Assembly: GCA_009780415.1 (NCBI GenBank)
Contig: WRAC01000007.1
Location: forward strand, 1 to 64,000
Direction of reading: 5' to 3'
Origin: Defluviitaleaceae bacterium
GTDB lineage: Bacteria > Bacillota > Clostridia > Lachnospirales > WRAX01
Length of the DNA: 64,000 nucleotides
Shown: in pieces, positions 1 through 11,375 of the stretch
Layout of the letters: each line of letters starts with the position of its first letter
Position numbering within the stretch: the first letter of the stretch is position 1
The notes under the pieces: model-generated
What the model was told of the DNA's origin: nothing
The model's input: the letters and a program-made list of their open reading frames with translations, nothing else
Database searches by the model: none
Position numbers and translations under genes: made by a program

Positions 1-92
1 AAAATACAGCTGAATCTGTCATCAGTATTGCGTTTTTAGCTATGAACTTAGTAAGGGCTCTTTTATACTTCGTTTTATCATACATACAGTTT

Positions 93-1265
93 TCAATGGT
101 ATGGGCTTTTTAAGTATCGCCTATGTAAGAATAATGATGCTGTAAGTGTGGACAACGCCGCTATCCCTGCCATAAAGAAAAAGCCGAACTTTAGATTTAT
201 GGTGTCGGTCAAAAACCCCATAACAAGCGGGCCTATAGTCATTCCAACACCGTAGATTGATTGATGGAAGCCCATTGCCGCACCGCGTTTTTCCTGGGAA
301 ACCTTCTGTACGCTTAAACCCATCAGCAGCGAATATGTAAGTGTATTTCCAATACCGCCTAGCATTTGGGTTAAATAAAGCTGCCAGACTGCGGTTGTGA
401 AAGGTACCGCCATACAATATAGCGCGGTTACGGCAAAGCCCAGGACAACAAGGTACTTTGCGTCAACCCGTTTTAAAATGAATTTGCTTAAACAAAAATT
501 GAGCGCGATGCTCGGCGAAAGAAGCGCCACATGCAGATATCCAATCTGCGATGCCGACGCGCCAACGGATACGGCGTGGTTTGCGGTGAAAGTGTTATAT
601 GTGGCAAAAGCGATAAGCTGCACTAAAACAGCGAGTATGCTCGTGATAAGCAAATTGCGTTCGCCGCCGACCGTTATCAGTTCGCGGAATGTCATGGGTT
701 TTCTGCCTATGGAGGCTTTATCCTCACGGACAAGCAAACTCATGCCGAAAGCCAGGAACCCTCCGGCTGCACTCAGTAAGAACGCTGACTTGGGCCCAAA
801 GCTTGCCGCGAATAATCCTGCCATCAAAAACGCGGCTAACCGGCCTGCCTGGTTTGCAAGGTTTATCATGGTGATAGAGCGCGTCGCGTGCTCGGGCTTG
901 TGGTAGCTGGAGTACAGCACGGTAAACGGCACCCATGAGGAAGCCGCGACGCCGCCCAAAGCCCGGCCTATCAAAAACCCCGCGGGATTATGGAGCACAA
1001 GCATGCAAAGCGCCGCCAGCCCCGCGCATAAACTGCCCGCGCAAATAAAAAACTTCTTTTGCCATTTATCGGCGGCGATGCCCACGGGTATGCGTAAAAC
1101 GAATTGCGTAAAGCCGTAGGCACCGCCTATGAACCCAATAACGGAAGCGGAAACGCCTATCACAATAAGCTGCGGGTTCACATACGGCGTATACGCGTAC
1201 TGCGCGAACCAAAAAACAGCCGTCACCATAAATAATATTCTCTGTGATATGCTTGCTTTATCCAT
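93..1265 (-). CDS. MFS transporter
   Basis: A 390-residue, very hydrophobic protein with the length and rhythm of a 12-helix major facilitator superfamily permease in the cytoplasmic membrane. The loop after helix 2 carries a motif A-like stretch (RIPVGIAADKWQKK near residue 58), and a related segment occurs in the second half (GFHQSIYGVGMTIGP). The start ATG has an AAAGG-type ribosome binding site about 7 nt upstream. It is transcribed away from etfB across a 160-bp gap. Divergence from an ETF/FAD dehydrogenase operon might suggest import of that enzyme's substrate, but nothing in the sequence shows the substrate; a drug or sugar exporter is equally possible. The first 92 bases of the window, downstream of its stop, hold nothing recognisable. 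Confidence 0.85.
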   Translation of the reverse strand: MDKASISQRILFMVTAVFWFAQYAYTPYVNPQLIVIGVSASVIGFIGGAYGFTQFVLRIPVGIAADKWQKKFFICAGSLCAGLAALCMLVLHNPAGFLIGRALGGVAASSWVPFTVLYSSYHKPEHATRSITMINLANQAGRLAAFLMAGLFAASFGPKSAFLLSAAGGFLAFGMSLLVREDKASIGRKPMTFRELITVGGERNLLITSILAVLVQLIAFATYNTFTANHAVSVGASASQIGYLHVALLSPSIALNFCLSKFILKRVDAKYLVVLGFAVTALYCMAVPFTTAVWQLYLTQMLGGIGNTLTYSLLMGLSVQKVSQEKRGAAMGFHQSIYGVGMTIGPLVMGFLTDTINLKFGFFFMAGIAALSTLTASLFLHRRYLKSPYH

Positions 1266-1351
1266 ATAATAACCTTTCCACCGGGAATTTCACACAGCTT
1301 TGATTATATATCTTTATTAATCAATAATCAACAGAAGTCCTTCTTGATTGT

Positions 1352-1401
1352 TTGCATTAGGAAAACAAGGATGATATAATATCAATGATTACAAAAATCA
1401 T
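1352..1401 (+). promoter_or_regulatory. SigA-type promoter and downstream dyad for the etfBA operon
   Basis: TTGCAT (1352-1357) and TATAAT (1375-1380) are separated by exactly 17 bp. Five bases after the -10 box lies a perfect 6-bp dyad with a 5-nt loop, ATGATT-ACAAA-AATCAT (1385-1401), covering the expected start of transcription, where a repressor could bind. The etfB start codon follows at 1426. The promoter is clear; the operator reading is inference. Confidence 0.7.
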
Positions 1402-1425
1402 GACATTATTATAAAAGAGGTAATC

Positions 1426-2220
1426 GTGGAAATAATATGCTGCATTAAACAAGTACCGGGTACCAACAAAGTGGAGGCAGACGCGGAAACCGGGGTTCTG
1501 CTCCGCAGTACCGCGGAAGCCAAATTGAACCCTTATGATTTATACGCGTTAGAGGCAGCTTTTAAACTGCGCGAATCCATTGGCGGCACGGTGAAGGTAA
1601 TCACCATGGGGCCGCCCCAAGCGGAAGCCGCCGTGCGCGAGGCATTCGCGATGAGAGCCGACAGCGGTGTGATATTATCCGACAAAGCCTTCGCGGGCGC
1701 GGACGTATTGGCAACGGCGCGCACTTTGGCGGATGGAATAAAAAAATCAGGAAGTTTTGACATAATTATCTGCGGCAAACAGACCACCGACGGCGATACC
1801 GCGCAGGTCGGCCCCGAGCTTGCCGAATTCCTGGATATTCCGCATATAGCAAATGTACGGATAATTCTAGGGATTGAGCCTTCAAACACCGGGCATATCA
1901 GGGTGGAGGCCGATATGGGGGACTATATTGAAACCTTTGACGTCCTCCTGCCTTGTTTGATTACGGTTGATAAAGGCGCATATGTACCGCGCCTGCCTTC
2001 GTATAGGCTGATGCTTGCTTCCGCGAGCCGGGAAATACCTGTCCTGACGGCGGCTGACCTTCCGGGGGAATCTGAAATGTATGGATTAAAGGGTTCTCCA
2101 ACGCGGGTTAAACGCATTTATCCGCCGGACGCAAAGAACGCGCGTTTCAATATCGGGGGCAGTTCCGAATCTGTAGCAAATTCGCTGCTTAACGAATTGC
2201 GTAATCTTAAATTTATATAA
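1426..2220 (+). CDS. etfB: Electron transfer flavoprotein beta subunit
   Basis: EtfB pairs with EtfA to carry FAD and, in bifurcating complexes, to accept electrons from NADH. The protein has 264 residues, normal for the family. It starts with the typical CIKQVPGTNKV strand and contains the nucleotide-binding segment GKQTTDGDTAQVGPELA near residue 125. Start is GTG at 1426, preceded by AGAGG. It is the first gene of etfB-etfA-dehydrogenase, with 19 bp to etfA. This gene order matches the lctBCD cluster of Acetobacterium woodii, where the complex couples lactate oxidation by NAD+ to ferredoxin oxidation. Assignment as EtfB is firm; the bifurcating role is inferred from context. Confidence 0.93.
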   Translation: MEIICCIKQVPGTNKVEADAETGVLLRSTAEAKLNPYDLYALEAAFKLRESIGGTVKVITMGPPQAEAAVREAFAMRADSGVILSDKAFAGADVLATARTLADGIKKSGSFDIIICGKQTTDGDTAQVGPELAEFLDIPHIANVRIILGIEPSNTGHIRVEADMGDYIETFDVLLPCLITVDKGAYVPRLPSYRLMLASASREIPVLTAADLPGESEMYGLKGSPTRVKRIYPPDAKNARFNIGGSSESVANSLLNELRNLKFI

Positions 2221-2239
2221 GGGATATACAGGAGAAAAA

Positions 2240-3256
2240 ATGCCGGAATTAAACATAAATATACAAGACTGGAAGGGCATTGCCGTTTATATAGACCAGA
2301 CGGAGGGCGCGGTGCATCCGGTGTCGCTGGAATTAATCGGTAAAGCAAAGGAACTGTCTGCGCAAGAAAATTGGCCTGTATACGCGCTTATGATTGGTGA
2401 CGGCCTGGAGAGCCTGGCCTGTGAGATTTCCGCCTCATACGGGATTAAGGTTTACCTGTGCGAGCACCCGGCGTTAAGACGCTTCCTGCCGGAGCCGTAT
2501 TGCAATGTTTTCGCGGAATTTATACATATGGTTAAGCCCTCGTCAATACTTGCAGGGGCGACGGTTATAGGCAGGAGCCTTGCGCCAAAGATCGCGGCGC
2601 GGTTCGGAACGGGCCTCACCGCCGACTGCACCGCCCTCGAAATTGAGGAAAACGGCGGCCTTGTGCAAATCCGCCCCGCTTTCGGCGGCAATATCATGGC
2701 GCGGATCATTACGCCCGCGCACAGACCCCAAATGGCGACGGTGCGTTACAAGATATTCGACACGCCAGAGAAAATAAACGGCGTTCCAAGCGTTACGCGT
2801 TTTAGCATAGACGAATCCCTGTTAAAAAGCCGCGTTACGTCCGTTTCATACGTCAAAAAGGGTAAAAAGCCCGATATATCAGACGCCGAGGTAGTTGTGG
2901 CGTTGGGAAGGGCGTTTAAATCGCAGAAAGAGCTTGCGCTGGCCGAACGCTTCGCGGAGCTGCTTAGCGCGGAGTTGGCCTGCACCAGGCCGCTGATAGA
3001 AGCGGGGCTGTTCGATCCCACGCGCCAGATCGGTCTTTCCGGCAGGACGGTAAAGCCAAAACTCATAGTTACCTTGGGCGTTTCGGGCGCCGTGCAGTTC
3101 AAGGCCGGGATGCAGAACGCCGATGTTATTTTCGCCGTAAACTCCGATCCGTCCGCGCCAATATTTGACGCGGCCCATTACGCGGTTATCGGGGATGTGT
3201 TTGAGATTCTGCCGATTTTTATTAAACAGACGGAGAGCCGTGAAAGCCATGTATAA
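2240..3256 (+). CDS. etfA: Electron transfer flavoprotein alpha subunit
   Basis: EtfA, 338 residues. The C-terminal FAD-binding domain is clear ([14 protein letters not shown] near residue 258, then [15 protein letters not shown] and [14 protein letters not shown]). ATG at 2240 follows a good AGGAG site. Unlike the EtfA of the A. woodii lactate dehydrogenase complex, no N-terminal ferredoxin-like [4Fe-4S] extension is visible: there is no CxxCxxC cluster in the first 100 residues. Any ferredoxin interaction must therefore use the flavin route alone. It overlaps the next gene by 8 bp, pointing to translational coupling and a fixed complex. Confidence 0.93.
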   Translation: MPELNINIQDWKGIAVYIDQTEGAVHPVSLELIGKAKELSAQENWPVYALMIGDGLESLACEISASYGIKVYLCEHPALRRFLPEPYCNVFAEFIHMVKPSSILAGATVIGRSLAPKIAARFGTGLTADCTALEIEENGGLVQIRPAFGGNIMARIITPAHRPQMATVRYKIFDTPEKINGVPSVTRFSIDESLLKSRVTSVSYVKKGKKPDISDAEVVVALGRAFKSQKELALAERFAELLSAELACTRPLIEAGLFDPTRQIGLSGRTVKPKLIVTLGVSGAVQFKAGMQNADVIFAVNSDPSAPIFDAAHYAVIGDVFEILPIFIKQTESRESHV

Positions 3257-4640
3257 AACCATAGACGAAACGGATATTGCGTATTTCAAGTCGTTCATCC
3301 CGGGAGAACGCGTCAGGACAGGCGGCGAAATAAGCCCGGACTATTCCCGCGACGAACTGGGCGGCGTGGAAAAATACCCCGACGCGTTAATCTTTGTCAA
3401 AAGCGCGGATGAGGTTTCCCGTATAATGCGCTATGCCAACGAACACCGCATTCCCGTTGTGGCAAGGGGTTCGGGTACCGGGCTTGTGGGCGCGGCCGTG
3501 CCGGTGCTTGGCGGTATAATGCTGTGCACGTCGCAGATGAACGCCATATTGGAGCTGGACGAGGAAAACCTTACGCTGACGCTCCAGCCCGGCGTTATGC
3601 TGATGGAAATCTCCGCCTACGCTGAAAGCCGCGGTTTCTTTTACCCGCCCGACCCGGGGGAAAAATCCGCCACAATCGGGGGCAACATCTCCACCAACGC
3701 GGGCGGTATGCGCGCCGTTAAGTACGGAGTTACGCGTGATTATGTACGCGGGCTGGAGGTTGTTTTGCCTTGCGGGGAGATAGTTGAGCTGGGCGGAAAA
3801 GTCGTCAAAAATTCCAGCGGCTACGGCATAAAGGACTTGGTTGTCGGTTCCGAGGGAACCCTTGCGATTATTACGAAGGCCACATTAAAGCTCCTGCCGC
3901 TGCCGGGCGAAACAAGCAGCCTTTTGATACCTTTCCCGGATATTGAAAGCGCCATCGGCTCTGTGGCGGGCATTATGAAGGCAAAGGTTATCCCGACGGC
4001 GGTGGAGTTCCTGGAAAACGAGGTAATCCTTGATTCCGAGAAGTTTTTGGGCAAGAAATTCCCCGACAAAAGCAGCGGGGCTTATCTGCTTTTGACCTAT
4101 GACGGCAATTCCAAGCAAGAGCTCGAAGCCGCGTACGGAATGGCGGCGGATGTGGTTTTCGCGGCGGGCGCGCTTGATATGCTTATCGTGGACACGGATG
4201 AGCGCAAGGAAATGGTGTGGTCGGCGCGGGGGGCGTTTCTTGAGGCGATAAAATCAAGCACCACCGAAATGGACGAATGCGACGTGGTTGTCCCGAAAAA
4301 TAAGGTAGCAGCCTTTGTCCTTTACACCTATGAGCTGAAACGCGAGTTCAGCATCCGTATAAAGAGCTTCGGCCACGCGGGGGACGGAAACCTGCATATC
4401 TACGTCCTTAGGGACGGCTTGGACGGGGAGACCTGGAGGAATACCCTAAACGCCGTTTTTCACCGCCTGTACCAAAAGGCCGCGGAGTTTGGCGGCAAAG
4501 TCTCCGGCGAGCATGGGATCGGCTACGCGAAGCTCCCTTATCTGGCGCAAAGCGAGCATACGGCGGTAATTGAGCTGATGAAGGGCATAAAGCGCGTCTT
4601 TGACCCAAACAATATATTAAATCCGGGCAAGGTGGTTTAA
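3249..4640 (+). CDS. FAD-binding 2-hydroxyacid dehydrogenase (GlcD/LctD type)
   Basis: FAD-linked oxidase of the GlcD/vanillyl-alcohol-oxidase fold, about 463 residues. An N-terminal FAD_binding_4 domain ([18 protein letters not shown] near residue 75; [17 protein letters not shown] near 145) is followed by a C-terminal cap with [25 protein letters not shown] and the closing [11 protein letters not shown]. These are hallmarks of D-lactate, glycolate and D-2-hydroxyglutarate dehydrogenases. The ORF track begins at 3165 inside etfA; I choose ATG 3249, with GTG 3240 as alternative, because family proteins start here and GGAG lies just upstream. Coupling with etfBA suggests electrons go to ETF rather than oxygen. 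Lactate is the best guess for substrate, not proven. Confidence 0.88.
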   Translation: MYKTIDETDIAYFKSFIPGERVRTGGEISPDYSRDELGGVEKYPDALIFVKSADEVSRIMRYANEHRIPVVARGSGTGLVGAAVPVLGGIMLCTSQMNAILELDEENLTLTLQPGVMLMEISAYAESRGFFYPPDPGEKSATIGGNISTNAGGMRAVKYGVTRDYVRGLEVVLPCGEIVELGGKVVKNSSGYGIKDLVVGSEGTLAIITKATLKLLPLPGETSSLLIPFPDIESAIGSVAGIMKAKVIPTAVEFLENEVILDSEKFLGKKFPDKSSGAYLLLTYDGNSKQELEAAYGMAADVVFAAGALDMLIVDTDERKEMVWSARGAFLEAIKSSTTEMDECDVVVPKNKVAAFVLYTYELKREFSIRIKSFGHAGDGNLHIYVLRDGLDGETWRNTLNAVFHRLYQKAAEFGGKVSGEHGIGYAKLPYLAQSEHTAVIELMKGIKRVFDPNNILNPGKVV

Positions 4641-4722
4641 TTCTTGCGTAACCGGCCGGCAGCCGTTGGGATTATAGCCACGAATAAGGACTTCGGTGAA
4701 GCAAATATCTTTTCCAAATAAA

Positions 4723-4750
4723 AAAGCGAGTCCGTGAAAAGGCTCGCTTT
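4723..4750. terminator. Bidirectional intrinsic terminator
   Basis: AAAGCGAGTC and GGCTCGCTTT form a 10-bp stem with one G-T wobble and an 8-nt loop. A-rich sequence precedes it and ATTATTA follows, so it works on either strand. It sits between the convergent dehydrogenase and isomerase genes, as expected for a shared terminator. Confidence 0.8.
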
Positions 4751-4771
4751 ATTATTATGTAATAACGGTTA

Positions 4772-6241
4772 TCAGCTAAACGGGTTTTCCGTCCGATACG
4801 GCAGGCTTGCCGGCTGGTTGCAGGAGATTTTGCCAACGCCAAGATACGTGAACACATCAAACAACGCCTTGCCCGCGTGTCCGAACGCAACCGCGCCATG
4901 GTGCGGGTAACGGTCCGCGATCAGTACATGGCGGTAAAAGCGCCCCATCTCCGGTATGGCGAACACGCCGATTCCCCCGAAGGAACGAGTTGCGACGGGC
5001 AATACCTCGCCATGGGCTATGTACGCGGTCAGGCCGCCCTCCGCCGCCCCCTGCACGCGGTAGAAGGTAATCTTGCCCTCTTTTATATCTCCCTCAAGCG
5101 TGCCGCGCGTGATGTCAGGTTCGCTGTCCGGCTCAAGCAGACGCTTCATTATGCGCTGATACGAGAGTTCCGCGTCTTTAAGGTGGCAGATCGGCGTGTT
5201 GCCGCAATGGAAGCCCATGAATACATCGCGGTGCGTATAGGCTGTTTTGCCCTTTACCTCGCTTTCGTACATATCCGCCGGGACACTGTTGTTGATATCT
5301 AGCAGCGTTACGGGCTGTCCCGTTACGCATGTGCCTATGTACTCGGAAAGCGCGCCGTAGATGTCCGTTTCACAGGCCACGGGAATACCGCGCGATGCCA
5401 GGCGGCTGTTTACGTAGCAGGGCACGAAGCCGAACTCGGTCTGGAATGCGGGCCAGCATTTACTGGCGAACACAACGTATTCGCGGCTGCCTTTATTGGC
5501 CTCCGCCCAGTCCATCAGGGTAAGCTCAAACTGCGCAAGGCGCGGCAGGACGCCGGCCATATTACAGCCCTTGCCCAGCTCGGCGGTCATATCGTCTATA
5601 ACGCCTTGGATCCGCGGGTCGCCTTTGCGCGCGTTGAACGCCACAAGCAAATCCAGCTCGGAGTTTTCCTGTATTTCCACGCCGATATCAAAAAGCTGCT
5701 TTATCGGCGCGTTGCAGGCAAGGAAATCCTGCGGGCGCGGGCCGAAGGTTATGATTTTAAGCTTGCTGACCCCGATTAGCGCGCGCGCCACGGGCACGAA
5801 CTCCGCGATCATCCCCGCGATATCTTTGGCAGTCCCCACCGGATATTCGGGAATAAAGGCTTTGATATTCCTCAGCCCCAAGTTGTATGAGCAGTTCAGC
5901 ATACCGCAATACGCGTCGCCGCGCCCGTCAACCAGCGTATCCCCGGATTCCTCAGCCGCCGCTGCGAACATCGTTGGCCCGTCGAACTTCTGCGCCAGCA
6001 TAACCTCAGGCGTCTCCGGCCCGAAATTGCCCAAAAACACCACCAGCGCGTTAACCCCGGCTTTGTTCACGTCTTCAAGCGCCTTCAGCATATCCGTCTC
6101 GTTTTCGACAGTGACCTTGCACTCGTAAATGTCGCCGTAAGCCTTGGCTACCGCGGCGCGGCGCGATTCGGACAAGCTCGCCGGAAAGCAGTCGCGCGAA
6201 ACGGAAATCAAACCTAATTTTACTTTTGGAATGTTGTTCAT
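4772..6241 (-). CDS. L-fucose/L-arabinose isomerase family protein
   Basis: Ketol isomerase of the fucose/arabinose isomerase superfamily (COG2407 type), 489 residues, interconverting an aldose and a ketose with a divalent metal. Candidate metal ligands sit in family-typical positions: Glu in ACETDIYGALSEYIG, Asp in LLDINNS and His in HHGAVAFGHAG. It lacks the extra N-terminal domain of classic 590-residue FucI. ATG at 6241 has a strong GGGAGG site. It is the last gene of the kinase-kinase-FGGY-isomerase operon, 14 bp after the sugar kinase, so the two should act in succession (isomerise, then phosphorylate). The substrate could be L-fucose, D-arabinose, L-arabinose or another pentose or deoxyhexose; sequence alone does not decide. 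Confidence 0.82.
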   Translation of the reverse strand: MNNIPKVKLGLISVSRDCFPASLSESRRAAVAKAYGDIYECKVTVENETDMLKALEDVNKAGVNALVVFLGNFGPETPEVMLAQKFDGPTMFAAAAEESGDTLVDGRGDAYCGMLNCSYNLGLRNIKAFIPEYPVGTAKDIAGMIAEFVPVARALIGVSKLKIITFGPRPQDFLACNAPIKQLFDIGVEIQENSELDLLVAFNARKGDPRIQGVIDDMTAELGKGCNMAGVLPRLAQFELTLMDWAEANKGSREYVVFASKCWPAFQTEFGFVPCYVNSRLASRGIPVACETDIYGALSEYIGTCVTGQPVTLLDINNSVPADMYESEVKGKTAYTHRDVFMGFHCGNTPICHLKDAELSYQRIMKRLLEPDSEPDITRGTLEGDIKEGKITFYRVQGAAEGGLTAYIAHGEVLPVATRSFGGIGVFAIPEMGRFYRHVLIADRYPHHGAVAFGHAGKALFDVFTYLGVGKISCNQPASLPYRTENPFS

Positions 6242-6255
6242 TATGTATCCTCCCT

Positions 6256-7812
6256 TTATATATGCTCAACAGCGGCCCGCACAATGTTCAGGCCTGCTTT
6301 ATAACGCTCCATAAATACCGCGAATCCGCGCGTAATGTCCTCATCCGGGTCAACGCGGGTGATTTCTTGCTTTGAAAACACCTTATTCTGTAAAAACGCC
6401 TCAAGCGTCTCGCCTGATTTTTCCGCCGTATATGCCGCAAGCAGGGCGATACCCCACGCGCCGCCCTCACCCGCCGCTTCCATCACGGCTACGGGTACGT
6501 TAAGCGCCCCCGCCATCAGCTTCTGCCCGGCGTTTTTGGCCTTGAACAGCCCGCCGTGGCCTTGAAGCAGCTCCAGCTTGATTTTTTCGCCTGCTATGAT
6601 ATCCATGCCTATTTTAAGCGTCGCCATAGCCGCGAAGAGATGCGCGCGCATGAAATTCGCCAGGGTAAAGCGGCTGTCCGGCGTTCTGGCAAAGACCGGG
6701 CGGCCCTCGTCAAAACCGGTCAGATGCTCACCCGCCGTATAATTACAGGCGAAGAGCCCGCCGCAATCCGCGTCGCCGTCCAGCGCCGCCGCGTACAGCG
6801 TGTCATAAAGCGCCGATTTGTCCGTATCGACGCCCAGAAGCGACGCGGCCTCGCCAAAGACCTTAACCCACGCGTCCAGGTCGCCCGTGCAGTTGATGCC
6901 GTGAACCATGGCCACGGGTTTGCCCGCCGGGGTCATCACCATGTCAATTTCCTCATAAAGACGCGACAGCTCTTTCTCCAGCACGAACATGGCGAAAATG
7001 GAGGTTCCCGCAGAAACATTGCCCGTGTTGACGGTTACGCTGTTTGTCGCCACCATTCCGGTGCCTGCGTCACCCTCGGGCGGGCAGAAGGGTATGCCGG
7101 GCTTCAGCAGCCCCGACGGGTCAAGGAGCTTCGCGCCCTCCGCCGTAAGCGTTCCGGCGTTTTCGCCCGCGCCTAAGGATTTTGGTAAAATGTCCGCGAC
7201 CTTCCAGGGCAAGTCCTTGTCCGCGATAAGCGCGTCGAATTCATTAAGCATCCGCATGTTATATGTACCCGTCGCGCTGTCCACGGGGAACATGCCGGAT
7301 GCCTCGCCTATCCCGGCCGCCTTTTCGCCCGTCAGACTGTAGTGGACATATCCCGCCAAGGTTGTCAGGAAATGTATGTCCTTTACGTGCTCCTCGCCGT
7401 TCAGGACGGCCTGGTACAGATGCGCCGCGCTCCAGCGCAGGGGGATGTTGAAGCCGAATATTTTTGTAAGGACCGCCGCCGCGCCGCCCGTGTTGGTGTT
7501 GCGCCATGTGCGGAACCCGGCAAGCTGCCTGCCGTCCTTGTCGAATGGGAGGTAGCCGTGCATCATCGCGGAAATGCCTATGCCGCCGATGTCCTCCGGC
7601 GGCTTTCCGTAGTTGGCGGCGTACTCGTCCACAAGCCGTTTGAAGCTTGTTTGCAATCCCGTCCACACATCGTCCAGATTATACGTCCAATGCCCGTTTT
7701 CGTAGCGGTTTTCCCAGTCGAAGCTGCCCGATGCGGCGGGTATGTAATTTTCGCCGATTAACATTGCTTTAATGCGTGTCGAACCCAGTTCAATGCCTAA
7801 GAAATGCTTCAT
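6256..7812 (-). CDS. FGGY-family carbohydrate kinase
   Basis: Sugar kinase of the FGGY family (xylulokinase, ribulokinase, fuculokinase), 518 residues, transferring phosphate from ATP to a ketose. The N-terminal actin-like domain opens with [17 protein letters not shown], the usual phosphate-1 loop, and [17 protein letters not shown] near residue 90 matches the substrate-binding loop. The C-terminal domain has [20 protein letters not shown], matching the adenosine-binding signature. ATG follows an AAAGGATGG site. It is flanked at 14 bp on each side by the hybrid kinase upstream and the isomerase downstream, so co-transcription and translational coupling are likely. Substrate is unknown beyond the isomerase pairing. 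Confidence 0.87.
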   Translation of the reverse strand: MKHFLGIELGSTRIKAMLIGENYIPAASGSFDWENRYENGHWTYNLDDVWTGLQTSFKRLVDEYAANYGKPPEDIGGIGISAMMHGYLPFDKDGRQLAGFRTWRNTNTGGAAAVLTKIFGFNIPLRWSAAHLYQAVLNGEEHVKDIHFLTTLAGYVHYSLTGEKAAGIGEASGMFPVDSATGTYNMRMLNEFDALIADKDLPWKVADILPKSLGAGENAGTLTAEGAKLLDPSGLLKPGIPFCPPEGDAGTGMVATNSVTVNTGNVSAGTSIFAMFVLEKELSRLYEEIDMVMTPAGKPVAMVHGINCTGDLDAWVKVFGEAASLLGVDTDKSALYDTLYAAALDGDADCGGLFACNYTAGEHLTGFDEGRPVFARTPDSRFTLANFMRAHLFAAMATLKIGMDIIAGEKIKLELLQGHGGLFKAKNAGQKLMAGALNVPVAVMEAAGEGGAWGIALLAAYTAEKSGETLEAFLQNKVFSKQEITRVDPDEDITRGFAVFMERYKAGLNIVRAAVEHI

Positions 7813-7826
7813 TGTTCACCATCCTT

Positions 7827-10800
7827 TTAATCCTCTTGATTTATGTTAGGCTCTAAATACCTCTTCATTTTCCTCACCATATCATCGAAATTGATGGGTT
7901 TCCCGATATGGGAGTTCATGCCTGCTTCATAACATTTTTCTATATCCTCCGTAAAGACGTTGGCCGTCATTGCCAGTATGGGTATTTTGGCGGCCCAGGG
8001 CGTATCCGTTTCGCGAATCCGGCGCGTGGCTTCCAAACCGTCCATCTCAGGCATTTGCACGTCCATCAGTATCAGGCTGTAACGCCCGGGGTTTTCCGAA
8101 AACATGCGCAGCGCTTCCACGCCGTTTGCGGCGCATTCGATTTCAAGGCCTGTAGGCTCAAGCAGGATTTCAACAATCTCCCTATTTATATCCACATCCT
8201 CGGCCAAAAGCACCCGATGCCCCTTAAACGATACTGCGCCCTGATACTCCGCGCGTTCATACCCGGGGGTTGGCGGCACAGGCCCGACTATACTGTCTTC
8301 CCTCCTGCACCCCAATTTAACCGTAAATATGAAAACCGCTCCCTCTTCAAGCTCCGACTCTACCCTGATATCTCCGCCCATAAGGTTTATGATGCGCCTG
8401 GATATGGCAAGCCCAAGCCCCGACCCGCCAAACTTGCGCGAGGTATGGCTCTCGGCCTGCTCAAATGAGTTAAACAGCCGCTGCTGATGCTCGGGGCTGA
8501 TCCCTATGCCGTTGTCCTTAACCGTTACCTGGATGGTGCAAACGCAATCCCGCTCTTCCAGCAGCCGCGAGTCAAAGCTTATCTCCCCAAAGTCCTGCGT
8601 AAACTTCACGGCGTTTGAGAGCAGGTTCGCTATTACCTGGGCCAGACGCTGGTCGTCCCCGGTCACGACACGGGGTATCTCCGGGTCGATTGTTACGATA
8701 AGCTGCTGCCGCTTTTCCTCCGTGCGGAAGCCTATGACGTCCACGGCCTTGCGCACCAGCTTTTCAAAATCGAACTCCACATTGGACAGCTCGAATTTAT
8801 TTGTCTCAATCTTCGACATATCCAGTACGTCGTTTATAACGCCCAGCAAATGAATCGACGCGGTTTCTATTTTCTCAAAAGAGTAATCCTTCCTTTCCGC
8901 GTTGTCCGCGGCCTTGCCTATCATCGTCATGCCTATAATCGCGTTCAGCGGCGTCCTTATCTCGTGGCTCATGTTGGAGAGGAAACTGCTCTTTGCGGTA
9001 TTGGCGGTCTCGGCCCGTTCAAAGGCCTCCTTTAGCTCCTTGTTTATCTCATTCCTTTGCATGGCGTTCGCAATCAGAAGGCTGCCCGAACGCAGTATTT
9101 CCTCCTCGCTTTCTGTGAAATGGCGTTCAACATGGCAATCGTCAAAGCCGACAAACCCCCACGATTCCCCATGTATAAATATCGGCACGACAATCAGTGA
9201 TTTGATGCTCCTCGACCCGAAGAACAACTTTTCGCCCGGTGACATATTGCGGACTAAGGTATTCACGCAATTCCCGTGTTCCATCCTTCCGCGCCACTCC
9301 GGCAAAAGCTCGTCAAGCTTGAAGGAAACGCCTTTCCCATCCCCCTTAACCGGCTCTTCGCCCTTAACCCCGGTCCACACGTAAAGCTGGGTGCTGTAAA
9401 GCCCGTCCTCCTCCATATGGTTTCTTGAAATTACCATACGGTCGGCGCTGACGGCCTCCGCCAGCATTTCCATGCTGCCCAGCATTGCGTCGTTGAACAT
9501 ATTCGTTTCGGCCTCAAGCAGGTTCCTGATTGACCGGTTTACCGCGCTGAGCAGGTTATCGCGCGCTTTAATATCATCCAGCATGTGAGCCATCTGTTTG
9601 TGCGCCTCTTTTATTTCGGCGTCCTGCTCTGAGCGGTGGTATGAGCTGGCGATTATAAGGCTTGCGGAGCGCAGGATGTCCATTTCCTCGTCTTCGAATA
9701 TACGCTCGTTTTGGCAGTCGTCTATGGCGAAGATGCCCCAGAACTCGTCCTGTAAAAAGACCGGGATTATAATAACGGATTTTAAGTTGTAATACCGCAG
9801 GTAATTCTGCTCCGCTTCCGGAAGGCTTACCAGGGAACCGTTCAGGCAGCCGCCGTTACGGAAGAATTCCTCCCAGCCGGGCATGTCGTTATAGCATAAT
9901 TTTGTCGTTAGACGCCTTTGCGCCCCGTGACTGCCCTCCTGGGTGTACCATTCGTGCTTCATGGCGTAGTAGAGGATGCCGTCGTGGCTCTCGTTGCGCC
10001 AGAGCTGCACGCGGTCTACGTTCAGGTTTATGCCTAGCTGCTTCATGCATTCGTACATGGACTTTTTATAATTTTCGCCGTCGTCCACATTCATCAGCAC
10101 CGCCGCCGCCGCGTTTACCGACTGGAGGAGCTTGTCAAGCCGCATCTGCTTAACCGTGGTGTTTAGAAGGTTTAAATTATTGGCGTACAGGTCGTCCCAC
10201 ATTTCCTGCACCTTGCGGGACAGCTCGCCGATTTCGTCGTCGCGTCCGTTTCCGTAAACCGCCGCGGACCCGTCATGCGGCATTTTGGTGATTTGCGAAA
10301 CGCTTTCCGTAAGATGGGAGAGCGGCGTATACACATAGCGGCGCGTTATGACAGAGTTTACGAACATATAGATGATAAGGGCCGATACCACCGCAACGGC
10401 AAAGGGCAGTAAATCCGCCGCGTTAAAGAGGTAATCGCTGTTGTACATGGTTACGACCAGCCATTGCGAGCCTGTTATGGGCGCGATGGAGGCATAGCTG
10501 TACGGCCCGCCCGCAAGCTTGACGACCTCTACCGGCCCTCCGATTGTGCAATAACTGGGGTTATCAAGTATATACTGCTCAAAGGCGGCTCCCAGAAAAG
10601 CGTCGGTGCTCCCTATATGCGTCCCGACGTTCGTAAAGCCGTTGTTTCTGCGCAGGGAATTGTCCATCCTGATAGTTCCCTGCTTGTCGATAACATATCC
10701 CCTTACGCTGTTCTCTTCGTACCAGCCGAACATGCTTTCAAGCACGGAATCAATATGCAGCCAGGAAGCGGCGACGCCGGCGGTTTCCCCGTCAACGCAC

Positions 10801-11345
10801 ACCTTCCGGTTAATCCATATCCGTTCCATCCGCTCCATTTTATCCTTGCCGATATTCAGGGTATATTCGTTGTCCAACTGAAGCATAACGAAATACCAGC
10901 CGTCGTCGGGGTTGTCCCATTCCAAAACGCCGTAGGGGATGAAGTTATCGATACCCGACTCTATGCATATGATATATTCGTTCAGCGAGCCGCTTACATT
11001 GAAATAGAGCTGCGACTGGTACGTCATCTCGGTGTATTCCCTCATAGCCTCAAACGCCGCGGCGCGTTTTTCAGGATTGCCCTCGTCGGCAAACCATTCC
11101 TTAATAATCTTACAGTTCGCCGCCTTTTGCAGCAGAATCAAGTCGCGGCTTATATACGACTCAAACTTATCAACCGCCATTACCGAATAGGCGGTCGCAA
11201 GGTCTTCCGAAGCCCTGCCGGCCACGCCGGTAGCCAAAACAACGGCAAGCACGGTAATCACGGCAAGCACAAGCATCAGCACGCTTAGATTGCTGTACCT
11301 GACGCGCGCGGCCAATTTGCTTCTTCTGGGTTTATGGCTGGTCAT
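7827..11345 (-). CDS. Hybrid sensor histidine kinase (dCACHE-HAMP-GAF-GAF-HK-REC)
   Basis: Membrane sensor kinase of about 1172 residues. In order: a transmembrane helix near residues 20-45; an extracytoplasmic double-CACHE-like sensor to about 315; a second helix ([19 protein letters not shown]); HAMP; two GAF-like domains (about 405-560 and 600-765) with parallel motifs [10 protein letters not shown] and [10 protein letters not shown]; HisKA with [11 protein letters not shown] (His about 794); HATPase_c with [16 protein letters not shown] and GGSGLGLAI; and a receiver domain with phospho-acceptor Asp about 1095 in [11 protein letters not shown]. No Hpt or DNA-binding output domain follows. 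I choose ATG 11345 over GTG 11354 because GGGGTG then sits 6 nt upstream. It lies between a second hybrid kinase and a sugar kinase, suggesting it senses a sugar or related ligand. Confidence 0.9.
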   Translation of the reverse strand: MTSHKPRRSKLAARVRYSNLSVLMLVLAVITVLAVVLATGVAGRASEDLATAYSVMAVDKFESYISRDLILLQKAANCKIIKEWFADEGNPEKRAAAFEAMREYTEMTYQSQLYFNVSGSLNEYIICIESGIDNFIPYGVLEWDNPDDGWYFVMLQLDNEYTLNIGKDKMERMERIWINRKVCVDGETAGVAASWLHIDSVLESMFGWYEENSVRGYVIDKQGTIRMDNSLRRNNGFTNVGTHIGSTDAFLGAAFEQYILDNPSYCTIGGPVEVVKLAGGPYSYASIAPITGSQWLVVTMYNSDYLFNAADLLPFAVAVVSALIIYMFVNSVITRRYVYTPLSHLTESVSQITKMPHDGSAAVYGNGRDDEIGELSRKVQEMWDDLYANNLNLLNTTVKQMRLDKLLQSVNAAAAVLMNVDDGENYKKSMYECMKQLGINLNVDRVQLWRNESHDGILYYAMKHEWYTQEGSHGAQRRLTTKLCYNDMPGWEEFFRNGGCLNGSLVSLPEAEQNYLRYYNLKSVIIIPVFLQDEFWGIFAIDDCQNERIFEDEEMDILRSASLIIASSYHRSEQDAEIKEAHKQMAHMLDDIKARDNLLSAVNRSIRNLLEAETNMFNDAMLGSMEMLAEAVSADRMVISRNHMEEDGLYSTQLYVWTGVKGEEPVKGDGKGVSFKLDELLPEWRGRMEHGNCVNTLVRNMSPGEKLFFGSRSIKSLIVVPIFIHGESWGFVGFDDCHVERHFTESEEEILRSGSLLIANAMQRNEINKELKEAFERAETANTAKSSFLSNMSHEIRTPLNAIIGMTMIGKAADNAERKDYSFEKIETASIHLLGVINDVLDMSKIETNKFELSNVEFDFEKLVRKAVDVIGFRTEEKRQQLIVTIDPEIPRVVTGDDQRLAQVIANLLSNAVKFTQDFGEISFDSRLLEERDCVCTIQVTVKDNGIGISPEHQQRLFNSFEQAESHTSRKFGGSGLGLAISRRIINLMGGDIRVESELEEGAVFIFTVKLGCRREDSIVGPVPPTPGYERAEYQGAVSFKGHRVLLAEDVDINREIVEILLEPTGLEIECAANGVEALRMFSENPGRYSLILMDVQMPEMDGLEATRRIRETDTPWAAKIPILAMTANVFTEDIEKCYEAGMNSHIGKPINFDDMVRKMKRYLEPNINQED

Positions 11346-11375
11346 TGGTTTCACCCCAAGATAATTTAAATGAAT

